A DNA stretch of 13,753 bases from Scatocola faecipullorum (GCA_018714685.1 DVNC01000035.1:1-13753); one strand, 5' to 3'. Shown: positions 1 to 6,779, counted from the first letter of the stretch. Numbers and translations are program-made. The notes: generated by a model not told the origin, from the letters alone.

Positions 1-273
1 GCGGTTAACGTTGTCATGGTCAAAGCTCTGCTCTATATTGTCAAAACCGAGCTTGTCATTTGTATCTACTATAAAATGAACCTTGGCCAGCTTTTTCAGT
101 CTGTTCAAAGTGTAGGGCTCGTTTTGAAGCTGAATTTGTGCAGAACGATCTTGAGGTGAAACCTGAAGATTATTGGGAGGAACCGTATAAGTTGAAGAAA
201 GTTGCGCTGCTGCCGGAACGGATAATACTATCACCGCAAATAAAGCAAGCAGACTATGACTAATAATTCTCAT
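1..273 (-). CDS. Exported protein of unknown function, N-terminal part (cut by window edge)
   Basis: An open frame runs from an ATG at 273 to the first base of the window with no stop, giving 91 residues. The N-terminus is a clear Sec signal peptide: a short basic start (MRIISH), a hydrophobic core (LLALFAVIVL) and an AxA-type cleavage site near residues 21-23 (PAAA-QLSS). The mature part is hydrophilic and starts with a Gln/Asn/Pro-rich stretch, then a KKLAK-HFIVD-like segment. I do not recognise the family. A GAGGTG Shine-Dalgarno lies 4 nt upstream of the ATG at 273; two in-frame ATGs (285 and 291) lie further upstream and would add 4 or 6 residues, but have no good ribosome site. A candidate promoter is at 313-341. 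Probably periplasmic or envelope-associated. Confidence 0.75.
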   Translation of the reverse strand, partial: MRIISHSLLALFAVIVLSVPAAAQLSSTYTVPPNNLQVSPQDRSAQIQLQNEPYTLNRLKKLAKVHFIVDTNDKLGFDNIEQSFDHDNVNR

Positions 274-312
274 AGCACACCTCATAGACATATTAAAACC
301 AAAACCATTTTT

Positions 313-341
313 AGAATAACATACTATTGGTGAAAATTCAA
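313..341 (-). promoter_or_regulatory. Candidate sigma70-type promoter for the exported protein
   Basis: On the minus strand, TTGAAT (336-341) and TATTCT (313-318) are separated by exactly 17 nt, each matching 4 of 6 consensus bases. It lies 40 nt upstream of the start at 273. Prediction from hexamers and spacing only, in an AT-rich region where chance matches are common. Confidence 0.35.
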
Positions 342-437
342 TAAATAAAAATATATGGCAGAGGGAACAGTGACTGCAAATGAAACGGCTTTTCGTTAAA
401 ATTCATCGGGTTAAATAAAAAGTTTTATTCAGTGCAC

Positions 438-465
438 AAAAAATGCCCGGCGTTTGCCGCCGGAC
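438..465 (-). terminator. Rho-independent terminator after the DUF192 gene
   Basis: Reading the minus strand, a GC-rich stem CCGGCG / CGCCGG (447-452 with 458-463) with a 5-nt loop is followed at once by six Ts (complement of 438-443). It lies 32 nt beyond the DUF192 stop codon and separates that unit from the exported-protein gene downstream. The rest of the 223-nt gap between the two genes is AT-rich and I see nothing else firm in it. Confidence 0.85.
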
Positions 466-496
466 ATTGTCATAAAGTAAAAATCCTTAAACGGAA

Positions 497-1135
497 TTAT
501 TCGGAAAGAACTTTTTCCGTCTTGTTTATCTCGCCGTCCTGAGAAACAGGGCTGCCTTCGTCTGACGGAGAAGCCGGTTCTGTATCGGCAGGCTGCGGCT
601 GAGCGTCTTCCTGCACTTCCTGTGAAGAAACGGAATTGCTTTCTTCTTCCCGGGGAGGCTGTTTTCCCTCGTCTTCGTAAACTTTTTTGTTAAACTCGTC
701 AAAAAAGTGATGCTTAACCGTATCGCCGATTTTGATACCGTGTTTTTTGACATCTCCGGCATTCAGTTCAATAACGGCCAATGCCGGTTCCGGCGCGATA
801 ATCAGCTCTTCGGACATCGGCATTGCATTTTCTTCAATAAAGAAAATTCTGCCGTTTGAGTTGACAAACAGCATATCCAATGGAATTTTGGTGTCTTTCA
901 TCCACATGGCTACCTGGTTTTCAACGTCGGCCAGGTTAAAAATCATACCGCTGTCGGCAGCCAGACTGTCACGGTTCATCAGGCCTTTTTCAAGTTCTTC
1001 AGGGGTTTGTGCCTCTTCGACATTGTAACGGACGTCGCCGTTTTCGGTGGAGATAGTCAGATTGCCGCTGTTTTCTTTCGGCGAGCAGCCGGCAACAACG
1101 ATTAACGCCAGAAAAAGTTTAAGAAATTTGCTCAT
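497..1135 (-). CDS. DUF192 family lipoprotein with an acidic C-terminal tail
   Basis: 212 residues from the preferred start. The N-terminus is a lipoprotein signal (hydrophobic LFLALIVVAGC, lipobox Cys at residue 17), so the protein is likely anchored in an envelope membrane. A DUF192 (COG1430) domain follows at roughly residues 28-140. Its hallmarks are the EKGLMNR segment, MWMKDTKIPLDMLFV, an 'E-AMP' turn, and ALAVIELNAGDVKKHGIKIGDTV. The function of the family is not established. The last ~60 residues are a Pro/Gln/Ser/Glu-rich, low-complexity acidic tail not part of the usual domain. Start choice: an ATG at 1141 abuts the AAGGAG ribosome site with zero spacing, whereas the ATG at 1135 sits 6 nt from it and is much more plausible. 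The gene follows the SocA-like gene with only 11 nt between stop and start, so the two are probably cotranscribed. Confidence 0.88.
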   Translation of the reverse strand: MSKFLKLFLALIVVAGCSPKENSGNLTISTENGDVRYNVEEAQTPEELEKGLMNRDSLAADSGMIFNLADVENQVAMWMKDTKIPLDMLFVNSNGRIFFIEENAMPMSEELIIAPEPALAVIELNAGDVKKHGIKIGDTVKHHFFDEFNKKVYEDEGKQPPREEESNSVSSQEVQEDAQPQPADTEPASPSDEGSPVSQDGEINKTEKVLSE

Positions 1136-1141
1136 AGTCAT

Positions 1142-1147
1142 CTCCTT
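1142..1147 (-). promoter_or_regulatory. Ribosome binding site deciding the DUF192 start
   Basis: AAGGAG on the minus strand, overlapping the last base of the upstream gene's TAA stop. Spacing is 6 nt to the ATG at 1135 and 0 nt to the ATG at 1141, favouring 1135. The overlap with the stop codon suggests translational coupling. Confidence 0.7.
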
Positions 1148-1692
1148 TAGGATTGTATGTCGATTTTACGAGGCTGCCATTTGGAAACCACGACCGGTCC
1201 GTTCTGTGACAGCATAACTTTTTTTCTGTTATTTGAAAAGGCATTGTTTTTCTGGGCGGCTTTGCTGCTCTTGATAAAACTGTCCACAACTGCTTTGAGG
1301 TCAATAACGTTAATTGTTCCGGCAATGCAGTTTTCCTTGAAAGCCGAATTGCTTTTAATCAGCTTTTCCAGGCCGATCAGCGATGTTTTTCCGTATTTGT
1401 TCCAGATGCTTTCCAGAAAAGAGTCTATCTTGGCCGGAAACTTGACCGGCGGCATAAACGGACGCCCCATGGCAAACATGCGCTTCAGGTTGGGTTCGAA
1501 AAAACCGTCTTTGTTGCAGACAAACAGGCTGGGAACCAGAATCTGCATGTTGTAAGCCATGGCAAAATGGATTTGGGCCAGAAACAAGAGATGCTGCATT
1601 TTTTCGGTCTCCAGATAAATGCCGTCTTTTTCGGCCCGGTTAAAAAACCAGTAGGCAATATCAATTGCGGTGTCGGTTGCCGGAATTGTCAT
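1147..1692 (-). CDS. SocA/Panacea-domain (DUF4065)-like protein
   Basis: 181 residues from the ATG at 1692. The N-terminal ~100 residues resemble the Panacea/SocA antitoxin-like domain (DUF4065). Features are 'DIAYWFFNRAEKDG', then 'LETEKMQHLLFLAQIHFAMAYNMQIL' (the family's L-K-QKLLYxAQ helix), then 'FVCNKDGFFEPNLKRMFAMG' (compare the family's 'xxxGPVxxxLYxxF'). The C-terminal 60 residues are basic and unrecognised. SocA in Caulobacter is a proteolytic adaptor/antitoxin, and many family members are merely associated with toxins, so function here is open. No toxin gene adjoins it; the partner is the DUF192 lipoprotein gene. Start choice: AAGGA lies 6 nt before the ATG at 1692, while an upstream in-frame TTG at 1707 has no site. 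The family call rests on motif resemblance and is moderate. Confidence 0.7.
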   Translation of the reverse strand: MTIPATDTAIDIAYWFFNRAEKDGIYLETEKMQHLLFLAQIHFAMAYNMQILVPSLFVCNKDGFFEPNLKRMFAMGRPFMPPVKFPAKIDSFLESIWNKYGKTSLIGLEKLIKSNSAFKENCIAGTINVIDLKAVVDSFIKSSKAAQKNNAFSNNRKKVMLSQNGPVVVSKWQPRKIDIQS

Positions 1693-1721
1693 TTCCTGTC
1701 CTTTCAAAATATTCAGAGCTG

Positions 1722-1750
1722 ATTATAAATCATTTATTTGATAAACACAA
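1722..1750 (-). promoter_or_regulatory. Promoter for the SocA-like/DUF192 unit
   Basis: Minus strand: TTGTGT (1745-1750), a 17-nt spacer, and a perfect TATAAT (1722-1727). It lies 30 nt upstream of the start at 1692, leaving a short leader that contains the AAGGA ribosome site. Confidence 0.55.
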
Positions 1751-1804
1751 ATATTTTAAATCTTACGCGCTGTTATTTTTTTCTGTTTGTATTTATTTTT
1801 ATTC

Positions 1805-1833
1805 TTGTTTTAATAATGTTATTACGCTATCAA
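1805..1833 (+). promoter_or_regulatory. Candidate promoter for the OmpA-lipoprotein/recJ unit
   Basis: TTGTTT (1805-1810), a 17-nt spacer and TATCAA (1828-1833), 72 nt upstream of the start at 1906. The spacer contains a short inverted repeat, TAATAA-TG-TTATTA (1811-1824), that could be an operator. Weak hexamers in an AT-rich gap of 213 nt; otherwise the gap holds only the divergent promoter at 1722-1750. Confidence 0.35.
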
Positions 1834-1905
1834 TAAAGCAGCGATATGTCCGAATTCATGAAGATACGGCATTAATTTTGTGATGATTAGAGTAGGGTTC
1901 AGTCA

Positions 1906-2709
1906 ATGTTTTTGCTCAAAGATGTTAAAGTTTCAGCCGCGTTGTGCGGAACTTTGTTTGTGTTGGCTGCTTGCAGCAGCGCTTCTTTCCCTGAAATCAC
2001 CGAGGAGGATTCTTCGGCGATAAGCTCGGAAGAAAGCGGAAAAATCCTCAAGGAAGGAAAGAGCCTGGTCGGAGACGATAAAAATATTGCCTATGACGAT
2101 GAAAACAGCGTTGACCCCGTCACGCCGGCCAAAACCAAGCCGGTAATCGTGGCCGATTCTGAAAATTTGGATGAAGAGGAAACGCTTGTGGATGAAGACG
2201 ATGAGGATGTTGACTTCTTCGGCGTGCCTTTTGATGAAGACCCGAATGCCAAACCTGCTCCGAAAGCCTCAAAGACGGCAGCGGCCAAACCTGTTGAAAA
2301 GCCCGCTTCTCAAGCGGCCGCTCCGGTGCCTGCGCAGCCGGTTGTCCCCAGCGTGACTTATTTGGCTGATACGTTTTATTTTGACAACGGCAGCTCGGCT
2401 CTGCCTTCCGGTTCAAATGGAAAGATCCGCGCCATTGTCCGCGAGGCCAAGAAGAACAATGCTTTTGTCCGCGTGATGGGGTTTGCCTCCAGCCGCACCC
2501 GCAACACGGACATGGCCAGTCATAAAATGGCCAATTTCAAGGTTTCGTTAGCCCGTGCCGAAGCTGTGGCTGCCGCTTTGCGCCGCGCCGGTATGCCGGC
2601 AAACAAAATTTTGGTTGAGGCAATGTCTGACAACCGTCCCGCTTATCTGGAGGTTATGCCGGAAGGTGAACGCCTGAACCGCCGGACGGAAGTTTACATC
2701 AGTTACTAA
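1906..2709 (+). CDS. OmpA-family C-terminal domain lipoprotein
   Basis: 267 residues. A lipoprotein signal peptide ends in a clear lipobox, LAAC (Cys23), so it is probably an outer-membrane or envelope lipoprotein. Residues ~30-110 are strongly acidic (Glu/Asp-rich) and ~113-150 are a Pro/Ala/Lys linker. Residues ~150-267 form an OmpA-like peptidoglycan-binding domain: 'TFYFDNGSSAL', 'VRVMGFASS', 'SLARAEAVAAALRRAGM', and a closing 'GERLNRRTEVYI'. Arg217 (SLARA) fits the Arg that contacts diaminopimelate in the family. The usual 'G-H/Y-TD' Asp is replaced (GFASS, residues 192-196), so binding may differ. Ribosome site is weak (AGGG about 9 nt upstream). recJ begins 21 nt downstream, suggesting cotranscription. 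Role by family: tethering the envelope to the cell wall. Confidence 0.88.
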   Translation: MFLLKDVKVSAALCGTLFVLAACSSASFPEITEEDSSAISSEESGKILKEGKSLVGDDKNIAYDDENSVDPVTPAKTKPVIVADSENLDEEETLVDEDDEDVDFFGVPFDEDPNAKPAPKASKTAAAKPVEKPASQAAAPVPAQPVVPSVTYLADTFYFDNGSSALPSGSNGKIRAIVREAKKNNAFVRVMGFASSRTRNTDMASHKMANFKVSLARAEAVAAALRRAGMPANKILVEAMSDNRPAYLEVMPEGERLNRRTEVYISY

Positions 2710-2730
2710 TATTTCGGTCAGGGAGCAAAG

Positions 2731-4500
2731 GTGAGTTTTAGTTTTGAAAATGTGAAGTCTCTGGGAGGTAATCTCTGGAAAACCGCTCCTGTTGATGAAC
2801 GCAAGGCTGAACTCATCTCCCAAAGCTGCAATCTGCCGCTGCTGGTAGCGGAAATTTTGGCATCCCGCGGCATTGCCCCGCAGGATGTCTCTAATTTTAT
2901 TGAACCCAAACTGCAAAATCTGCTGCCGGATCCTTCGGTCATGAAAGATATGTCCAAAGCGGCGGCTAAAATAGCCGAAGCCGTTATTTCCGGCCGCAAA
3001 ATCGCCATAATCGGCGACTATGACGTGGACGGAGCAACTTCTTCGTCGGTTCTGCGCCTGTTTTTGGAAAGTGTCGGCTGCGAGCCGCTGGTGCATATAC
3101 CCGAACGTGAAGAAGGTTACGGTCCGAGCACGGCCGCTTTTGATGAATTTGCCGCACAGGGGGCCGATTTTGTTATTACCGTTGACTGCGGCACAACCGC
3201 TTTTAATATTTTTGATTATGCCAAAGAAAAAGGCTTTGAGGTTATCGTGCTAGACCATCATGAAGCGGAAACCCGCCTGCCTGATGTCTATGCCGTGGTT
3301 AACCCCAAACGACTGGACGAGAGTGACGAATATCCTTATTTGAAATATATGGCCGCCGTAGGCGTCGTTTTTGTGGCGATTGTGGCGGTTAACCGCGAAC
3401 TGCGCGAGCGCGGATTCTATCAGACGCATCCTGAGCCGAGTTTAATCCAATGGCTCGATTTGGTGGCGTTGGGAACCGTCTGCGACGTGGTGCCGCTGCT
3501 CGGGTTGAACCGTGCCTTTGTCCGCCAGGGGCTTAAAATTATGGCCCAGCGGCGCAATGTCGGCCTGCGGGCATTGATTGACAAGGCCGCAATTAACGAG
3601 GCGCCCGGCGCATTCCATTTGGGATTTGTGCTCGGACCGCGCATTAATGCCTGCGGCCGGGTCGGCGAAGCGGCTTTGGGAAACCGCCTGCTTTGCATCA
3701 AAGATGATTTTCAAGCTTCGATACTGGCTGACAAGCTCAACGAATTCAATGCCCAGCGTAAAGAAATAGAAGGATATGTCCTGGAAAAAGCCATCGAAAT
3801 GCTGGAGGGAACCCCGCAGGAGTATCCGATAGCCTTTGTTGCCGGAAACGATTGGCACCAGGGGGTTATCGGTATCGTGGCCGGAAAGCTGAAAGAACGC
3901 TACAATTTGCCGGCTTTCGTCATGTCTGTTGAGAGCGATGAAGTTAAAGGTTCGGCGCGCTCCGTTCCCGGTGTCGATTTGGGCGCCCTGATTATTGCCG
4001 CCAAAGAAAAAGGCGTCATTACCAAAGGCGGCGGCCACACAATGGCTGCCGGATTTTCGCTGGAAGAAGATAAAATTGAAGAATTTCGCCAATTTGTCGG
4101 TGAATATGTCCGTGCACAAATCGGCCATGAAGCCATAACGCCGGTGATTGAAGTTGACGGCGTGTTGGATTTGGCCGGTGCCGATCAGAGCCTGATGGAT
4201 AAGCTTGAACTGTTGGAACCTTACGGAGCGGGCAACAGTGAGCCCAAACTGGTTTTGCAGCGGGTTCGGGTGAGCAAGGCGCGGATTGTCGGCAGCGGTC
4301 ATGTCAGCTGCTTTTTAGGCTCGGCAAACGGCGGAAGTATGAAAGCCATGGCTTTCCGCGTGGCCGATACCGCCATTGGCCCGGCATTGCTGAACAGCAA
4401 CGGAGCCGTTTTCAACGTTGTCGGCGTCCTGCGCCGGGATAACTGGCAGGGACGCAATTCTCTGCAGTTTATTATAGATGATGTGATGAGGGTCGAATGA
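2731..4500 (+). CDS. recJ: Single-stranded-DNA-specific 5'-3' exonuclease RecJ
   Basis: 589 residues, normal length for RecJ. It degrades single-stranded DNA 5' to 3' in RecF-pathway recombination, mismatch repair and base-excision repair, using Mn/Mg. The DHH phosphoesterase core shows GDYDVDG (95-101), VDCG (151-154), the name-giving DHH (175-177), ALGTVCDVVPL (246-256) and GPRINACGRVG (302-312). The DHHA1 part shows DWHQGVIGIVAGKL (374-387), KGSARS (406-411) and GGGHTMAAGF (433-442). A C-terminal OB-fold-like region follows (~460-589). All expected metal-ligand motifs are present, so it should be active. The start is GTG at 2731, with GGGAG 5 nt upstream. It lies 21 nt after the OmpA-like lipoprotein gene and its stop codon overlaps the start of the DUF502 gene. 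Confidence 0.97.
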   Translation: MSFSFENVKSLGGNLWKTAPVDERKAELISQSCNLPLLVAEILASRGIAPQDVSNFIEPKLQNLLPDPSVMKDMSKAAAKIAEAVISGRKIAIIGDYDVDGATSSSVLRLFLESVGCEPLVHIPEREEGYGPSTAAFDEFAAQGADFVITVDCGTTAFNIFDYAKEKGFEVIVLDHHEAETRLPDVYAVVNPKRLDESDEYPYLKYMAAVGVVFVAIVAVNRELRERGFYQTHPEPSLIQWLDLVALGTVCDVVPLLGLNRAFVRQGLKIMAQRRNVGLRALIDKAAINEAPGAFHLGFVLGPRINACGRVGEAALGNRLLCIKDDFQASILADKLNEFNAQRKEIEGYVLEKAIEMLEGTPQEYPIAFVAGNDWHQGVIGIVAGKLKERYNLPAFVMSVESDEVKGSARSVPGVDLGALIIAAKEKGVITKGGGHTMAAGFSLEEDKIEEFRQFVGEYVRAQIGHEAITPVIEVDGVLDLAGADQSLMDKLELLEPYGAGNSEPKLVLQRVRVSKARIVGSGHVSCFLGSANGGSMKAMAFRVADTAIGPALLNSNGAVFNVVGVLRRDNWQGRNSLQFIIDDVMRVE

Positions 4501-5210
4501 AAAGAGAAGATATCACCAAAAGGGCAATAAATATCAGGCGCATCCGCCTGGAGCGGGAAAAAGCGATATTCATGAAGCTCGGCTCAAAAATCAAAGCTTA
4601 TTTTTTTACCGGTATTCTGGTTACTGCGCCGGTCTCCATGACCTTTTATCTCGCCTATAAACTTATCTCTTGGATTGACGTCAGCGTTAACCGCCTGATT
4701 CCGCCGGAATTTCGTCCCGACAACTATTTGCCGTACAGTATTCCGGGGCTCGGTTTGGTTCTGCTTATTGTCGCCCTGATACTGATAGGAATGTTTGCCG
4801 CCGGTTTCCTGGGAAAATTCTTTTTGAGCCTCGGCGAATGGATTGTTTATAAAATGCCGCTGATATCCAGCGTCTATTCGCTGCTAAAACAGGTTTTCCA
4901 GACTTTCCTTTCCAACAAAAACAATGCTTTCAGCAAAGTTGTTCTGCTTGAATATCCCCGTAAGGGAATTTGGATTTTAGGTTTCGTCAGTTCGGAAACT
5001 CAGGGCGAAGTAAAAGACAAACTTGGACGGGAAATGCTGAATATCTTTATTCCCACCACGCCGAACCCGACTTCAGGCTTTTTGATTTTTGTGCCTAAAG
5101 AAGATACTGTCAGTCTGGACATGTCGGTGGAAGAGGGTATCAAGTTCGTTATATCGGGCGGTTTGGTCTCTCCGGAAATGGCCGGAAAGAAACGCCGGAA
5201 AATAAAATAA
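4497..5210 (+). CDS. DUF502 family inner-membrane protein
   Basis: 237 residues. Two predicted transmembrane helices (~35-57 and ~83-106) separated by a short loop, followed by a soluble domain. Family signatures of DUF502 (COG2928) are 'YFFTGILVTAPVSMT' at the first helix, 'MPLISSVYSLLKQ' (~120-132), and 'FIPTTPNPTSGFLIFVP' (~174-190) with 'DMSVEEGIKFVISGG' after it. Biochemical function is not established. The start at 4497 overlaps the recJ stop (ATGA) and has GAGGG about 5 nt upstream. This gives an unusual, highly charged 25-residue N-terminal extension before a second Met (4572), where most family members would begin; the later site has only a poor ribosome site. The C-terminus is strongly basic (KKRRKIK). 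It ends just before a symmetric terminator. Confidence 0.88.
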   Translation: MKREDITKRAINIRRIRLEREKAIFMKLGSKIKAYFFTGILVTAPVSMTFYLAYKLISWIDVSVNRLIPPEFRPDNYLPYSIPGLGLVLLIVALILIGMFAAGFLGKFFLSLGEWIVYKMPLISSVYSLLKQVFQTFLSNKNNAFSKVVLLEYPRKGIWILGFVSSETQGEVKDKLGREMLNIFIPTTPNPTSGFLIFVPKEDTVSLDMSVEEGIKFVISGGLVSPEMAGKKRRKIK

Positions 5211-5260
5211 GCTTTTGAAAGAAAAATTTCGGTTACGTCCGGAGTTTCTTGCTAAAAATT

Positions 5261-5283
5261 AAAGCCCCGAACCTCGGGGCTTT
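5261..5283. terminator. Bidirectional terminator between the DUF502 gene and bamE
   Basis: A perfect 10-bp stem, AAAGCCCCGA / TCGGGGCTTT, with a 3-nt loop. It lies between two convergent genes, 50 nt after the DUF502 stop and 3 nt after the bamE stop. T-rich sequence follows on both strands (TTTCTGTT on plus, TTTAATTTTT on minus). Confidence 0.85.
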
Positions 5284-5286
5284 CTG

Positions 5287-5748
5287 TTATCTGTTGGGAT
5301 CGGTATTGGTGGGGAAGGGCATATATTGTCCCACGCCGCCGAAATATTTGCGGAAGAAACCCGGATTGTGTCCCAGAGTTTCGGTTTTGTTGGTGCTGAC
5401 TTTGATTTCTTTGCCGTCTTTCTTTGTCAGCCGCTCGATTTCGGAAACTTTGCCCTGATCGTTGAACTGAATGGTCAGCACGTCGCGGTCAACTTCTTTC
5501 GGCGCAAAAAAAGCCACTCTTTTAATGTCCGAAGACATATAAATCCACTGATTGCGGTCTAAAGATACCACGCTGGAGGGACTGCCGAGTATATTCAGAA
5601 TTTCCGATTTGCTTTGTCCGACCCTGATTTGGGCGATTCTTTCATTGGACGGCATATTTCCGTTGTGGGTAATGAAAAGGTCGCTGCTGCAGGCAGAAGA
5701 AAACGTCATCAGAAACGCGCTTAACAAAACGACTTTGTTTATTGACAT
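5287..5748 (-). CDS. bamE: Outer membrane protein assembly factor BamE (SmpA/OmlA)
   Basis: 153 residues. BamE is a small outer-membrane lipoprotein of the BAM complex that folds beta-barrel proteins into the outer membrane. The signal peptide ends at Cys20 (SSAC; Ser at -3 instead of the usual Leu makes the lipobox slightly atypical). The SmpA/OmlA domain is recognisable: 'RIAQIRVGQSKSEILNILGSPS' (~37-58), 'NQWIYMSSDIKRVAFFAPKEVDRDVLTIQFND-GKVSEIE' (~66-105), and the alphaproteobacterial C-terminal 'HNPGFFRKYFGGVGQY'. AAGGA lies 7 nt upstream of the ATG. It stands divergent to the DUF177 gene with only 68 nt between starts. Confidence 0.92.
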   Translation of the reverse strand: MSINKVVLLSAFLMTFSSACSSDLFITHNGNMPSNERIAQIRVGQSKSEILNILGSPSSVVSLDRNQWIYMSSDIKRVAFFAPKEVDRDVLTIQFNDQGKVSEIERLTKKDGKEIKVSTNKTETLGHNPGFFRKYFGGVGQYMPFPTNTDPNR

Positions 5749-5763
5749 CTTTTAATCCTTAAC

Positions 5764-5792
5764 GTTATATCTTATCTAAATTATGTTGCTAA
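5764..5792 (-). promoter_or_regulatory. Candidate promoter for bamE
   Basis: Minus strand: TTAGCA (5787-5792), a 17-nt spacer, TATAAC (5764-5769; 5 of 6 consensus). It lies 15 nt upstream of the bamE ATG, so the leader would be very short but would still include the AAGGA site. The same 68-nt gap must also hold the promoter of the DUF177 gene, for which I see no convincing hexamer pair. Confidence 0.4.
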
Positions 5793-5816
5793 TCTTATAG
5801 CATAAGGAAAATATTA

Positions 5817-6335
5817 ATGCAAAAAAATTTTTCGTATCCGTTAATAGTTGAAGACATTGCCGCAGCCGAAAAAAAATATCGTTTGACGGCCGATGCCGCG
5901 GATTTAAAGGAACTGGCGGAAATTTTACAAATCCCGTCGGTAAAATCTTTCAGCGCCGAAATCTATACCAAAATGAACAAAAAAGAACATTTGCTCCGGG
6001 TATGGGGGCGGGTTAAGGCTGAACTGGAGCTGCAAAGCGTTGTCAGTCTGGAATATTTCTGCAAAAGCTACGAACCGGAGTTTGAATTGCTGTATGATAC
6101 CAAAGCCACGCCGAAAAGCCGGAAAGAAGAGGAAATCAGCTTTGAGGACGATCTGCCGGATATTGTTATTGACGGGCAGATAGACCTCGGACAGATTGCA
6201 ATTGAGCAGATAGCTTTGGCAATGGAAGACTACCCGCGCAAAGAAGGAGAGGTTTTCAGCTGGAAAAGTGAGTTTGATCCGCAGGATGACGAGCGTCGGA
6301 ATCCTTTTAAAATTTTGGAAAAACTCAAAAAATAA
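5817..6335 (+). CDS. yceD: DUF177 (YceD) family protein
   Basis: 172 residues. Hallmarks of DUF177/YceD are 'VWGRVKAELELQSVVSLEYF' (~62-81), an acidic linker, then 'DIVIDGQIDLGQIAIEQIALAMEDYPRK' (~115-142) and the terminal 'RNPFKILEKLKK'. The family is genetically linked to rpmF across bacteria. In E. coli and plants it has been tied to 23S rRNA accumulation or processing, so a ribosome-assembly role is likely but not proven here. AAGGA lies 8 nt upstream of the ATG. It is followed by a 152-nt gap before rpmF, which may contain an additional promoter. Confidence 0.9.
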   Translation: MQKNFSYPLIVEDIAAAEKKYRLTADAADLKELAEILQIPSVKSFSAEIYTKMNKKEHLLRVWGRVKAELELQSVVSLEYFCKSYEPEFELLYDTKATPKSRKEEEISFEDDLPDIVIDGQIDLGQIAIEQIALAMEDYPRKEGEVFSWKSEFDPQDDERRNPFKILEKLKK

Positions 6336-6344
6336 AAATTATGC

Positions 6345-6373
6345 TTGCCAAAACGCAAATTTTTAGCTAAAAG
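6345..6373 (+). promoter_or_regulatory. Candidate promoter for rpmF-plsX-fabH
   Basis: TTGCCA (6345-6350; 5 of 6), a 17-nt spacer, TAAAAG (6368-6373; 4 of 6). A second, weaker pair is TTGATT (6407-6412) with TAATAA (6430-6435), also 17 nt apart. A perfect 12-bp palindrome, GATTTTAAAATC, lies at 6409-6420 between the first candidate and rpmF. The 152-nt gap contains no reading frame of note. Confidence 0.4.
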
Positions 6374-6487
6374 GGCACTAAAGCTTTCCGAATGTCATTT
6401 TAACGGTTGATTTTAAAATCGAACTGGTTTAATAATGACGTCTGGAAAATTGGTTTTAATCGTGAATAATAATTAGAGTATAAGAAA

Positions 6488-6679
6488 ATGGCTACACCAA
6501 AAAAGAAAACATCAACCTCCCGCCGCAATATGCGCCGTTCGCACGATGCATTGGCTGCTAATTCTTACCAGGAATGCCCGAACTGCGGTGAGTTGAAAAG
6601 ACCTCACAATGTATGCCCGTCCTGCGGTCAATACAACAAACGTGAAGTTGTTGCTCAAGAAACAGCTTCCAAGGAATAG
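6488..6679 (+). CDS. rpmF: 50S ribosomal protein L32 (zinc-ribbon type)
   Basis: 63 residues; begins with the conserved basic 'MATPKKKTSTSRRNMRRSHDAL', which binds 23S rRNA in the large subunit. Cys30, Cys33, Cys43 and Cys46 form two CPxC pairs (CPNC, CPSC), a zinc-ribbon version. Many alphaproteobacterial L32 proteins (for example in Rhizobiales and Rickettsia) lack these cysteines, whereas Rhodospirillales-type ones retain them. The ribosome site is weak (A-rich AAGAAA directly before the ATG, GAG at about 9 nt). It lies between yceD and plsX, the usual order. Confidence 0.96.
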   Translation: MATPKKKTSTSRRNMRRSHDALAANSYQECPNCGELKRPHNVCPSCGQYNKREVVAQETASKE

Positions 6680-6768
6680 TCTACTAACCTGGCTTGCTCT
6701 CTTATACCGCGTGCCGCTGATGTTTTAAGGCGGCAGACGGATGATGGAAGTAAGCCATTGTATTATAT

Positions 6769-6772
6769 GGAG
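6769..6772 (+). promoter_or_regulatory. Ribosome binding site supporting a TTG start for plsX
   Basis: GGAG, 7 nt before the TTG at 6780. An upstream in-frame ATG at 6741 has only a poorly spaced AAGG (10 nt), and would add 13 residues not expected before the conserved 'SIDAMGGD' start of PlsX. Confidence 0.6.
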
Positions 6773-6779
6773 CAGGTTC

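Noticed and set aside
348..406. Very short open frame (14 codons) in the 274-496 gap
   Set aside because: Starts at an ATG without a ribosome site and lies upstream of nothing it could lead; likely chance.
1147..1692. SocA-like gene as the antitoxin of a toxin-antitoxin pair
   Set aside because: The neighbour is a DUF192 lipoprotein, not a toxin, and the divergent gene is an OmpA-like lipoprotein; no candidate toxin is seen.
3442..4302. A 286-codon open frame on the minus strand inside recJ
   Set aside because: Antisense shadow of a well-conserved recJ frame; no recognisable motifs.
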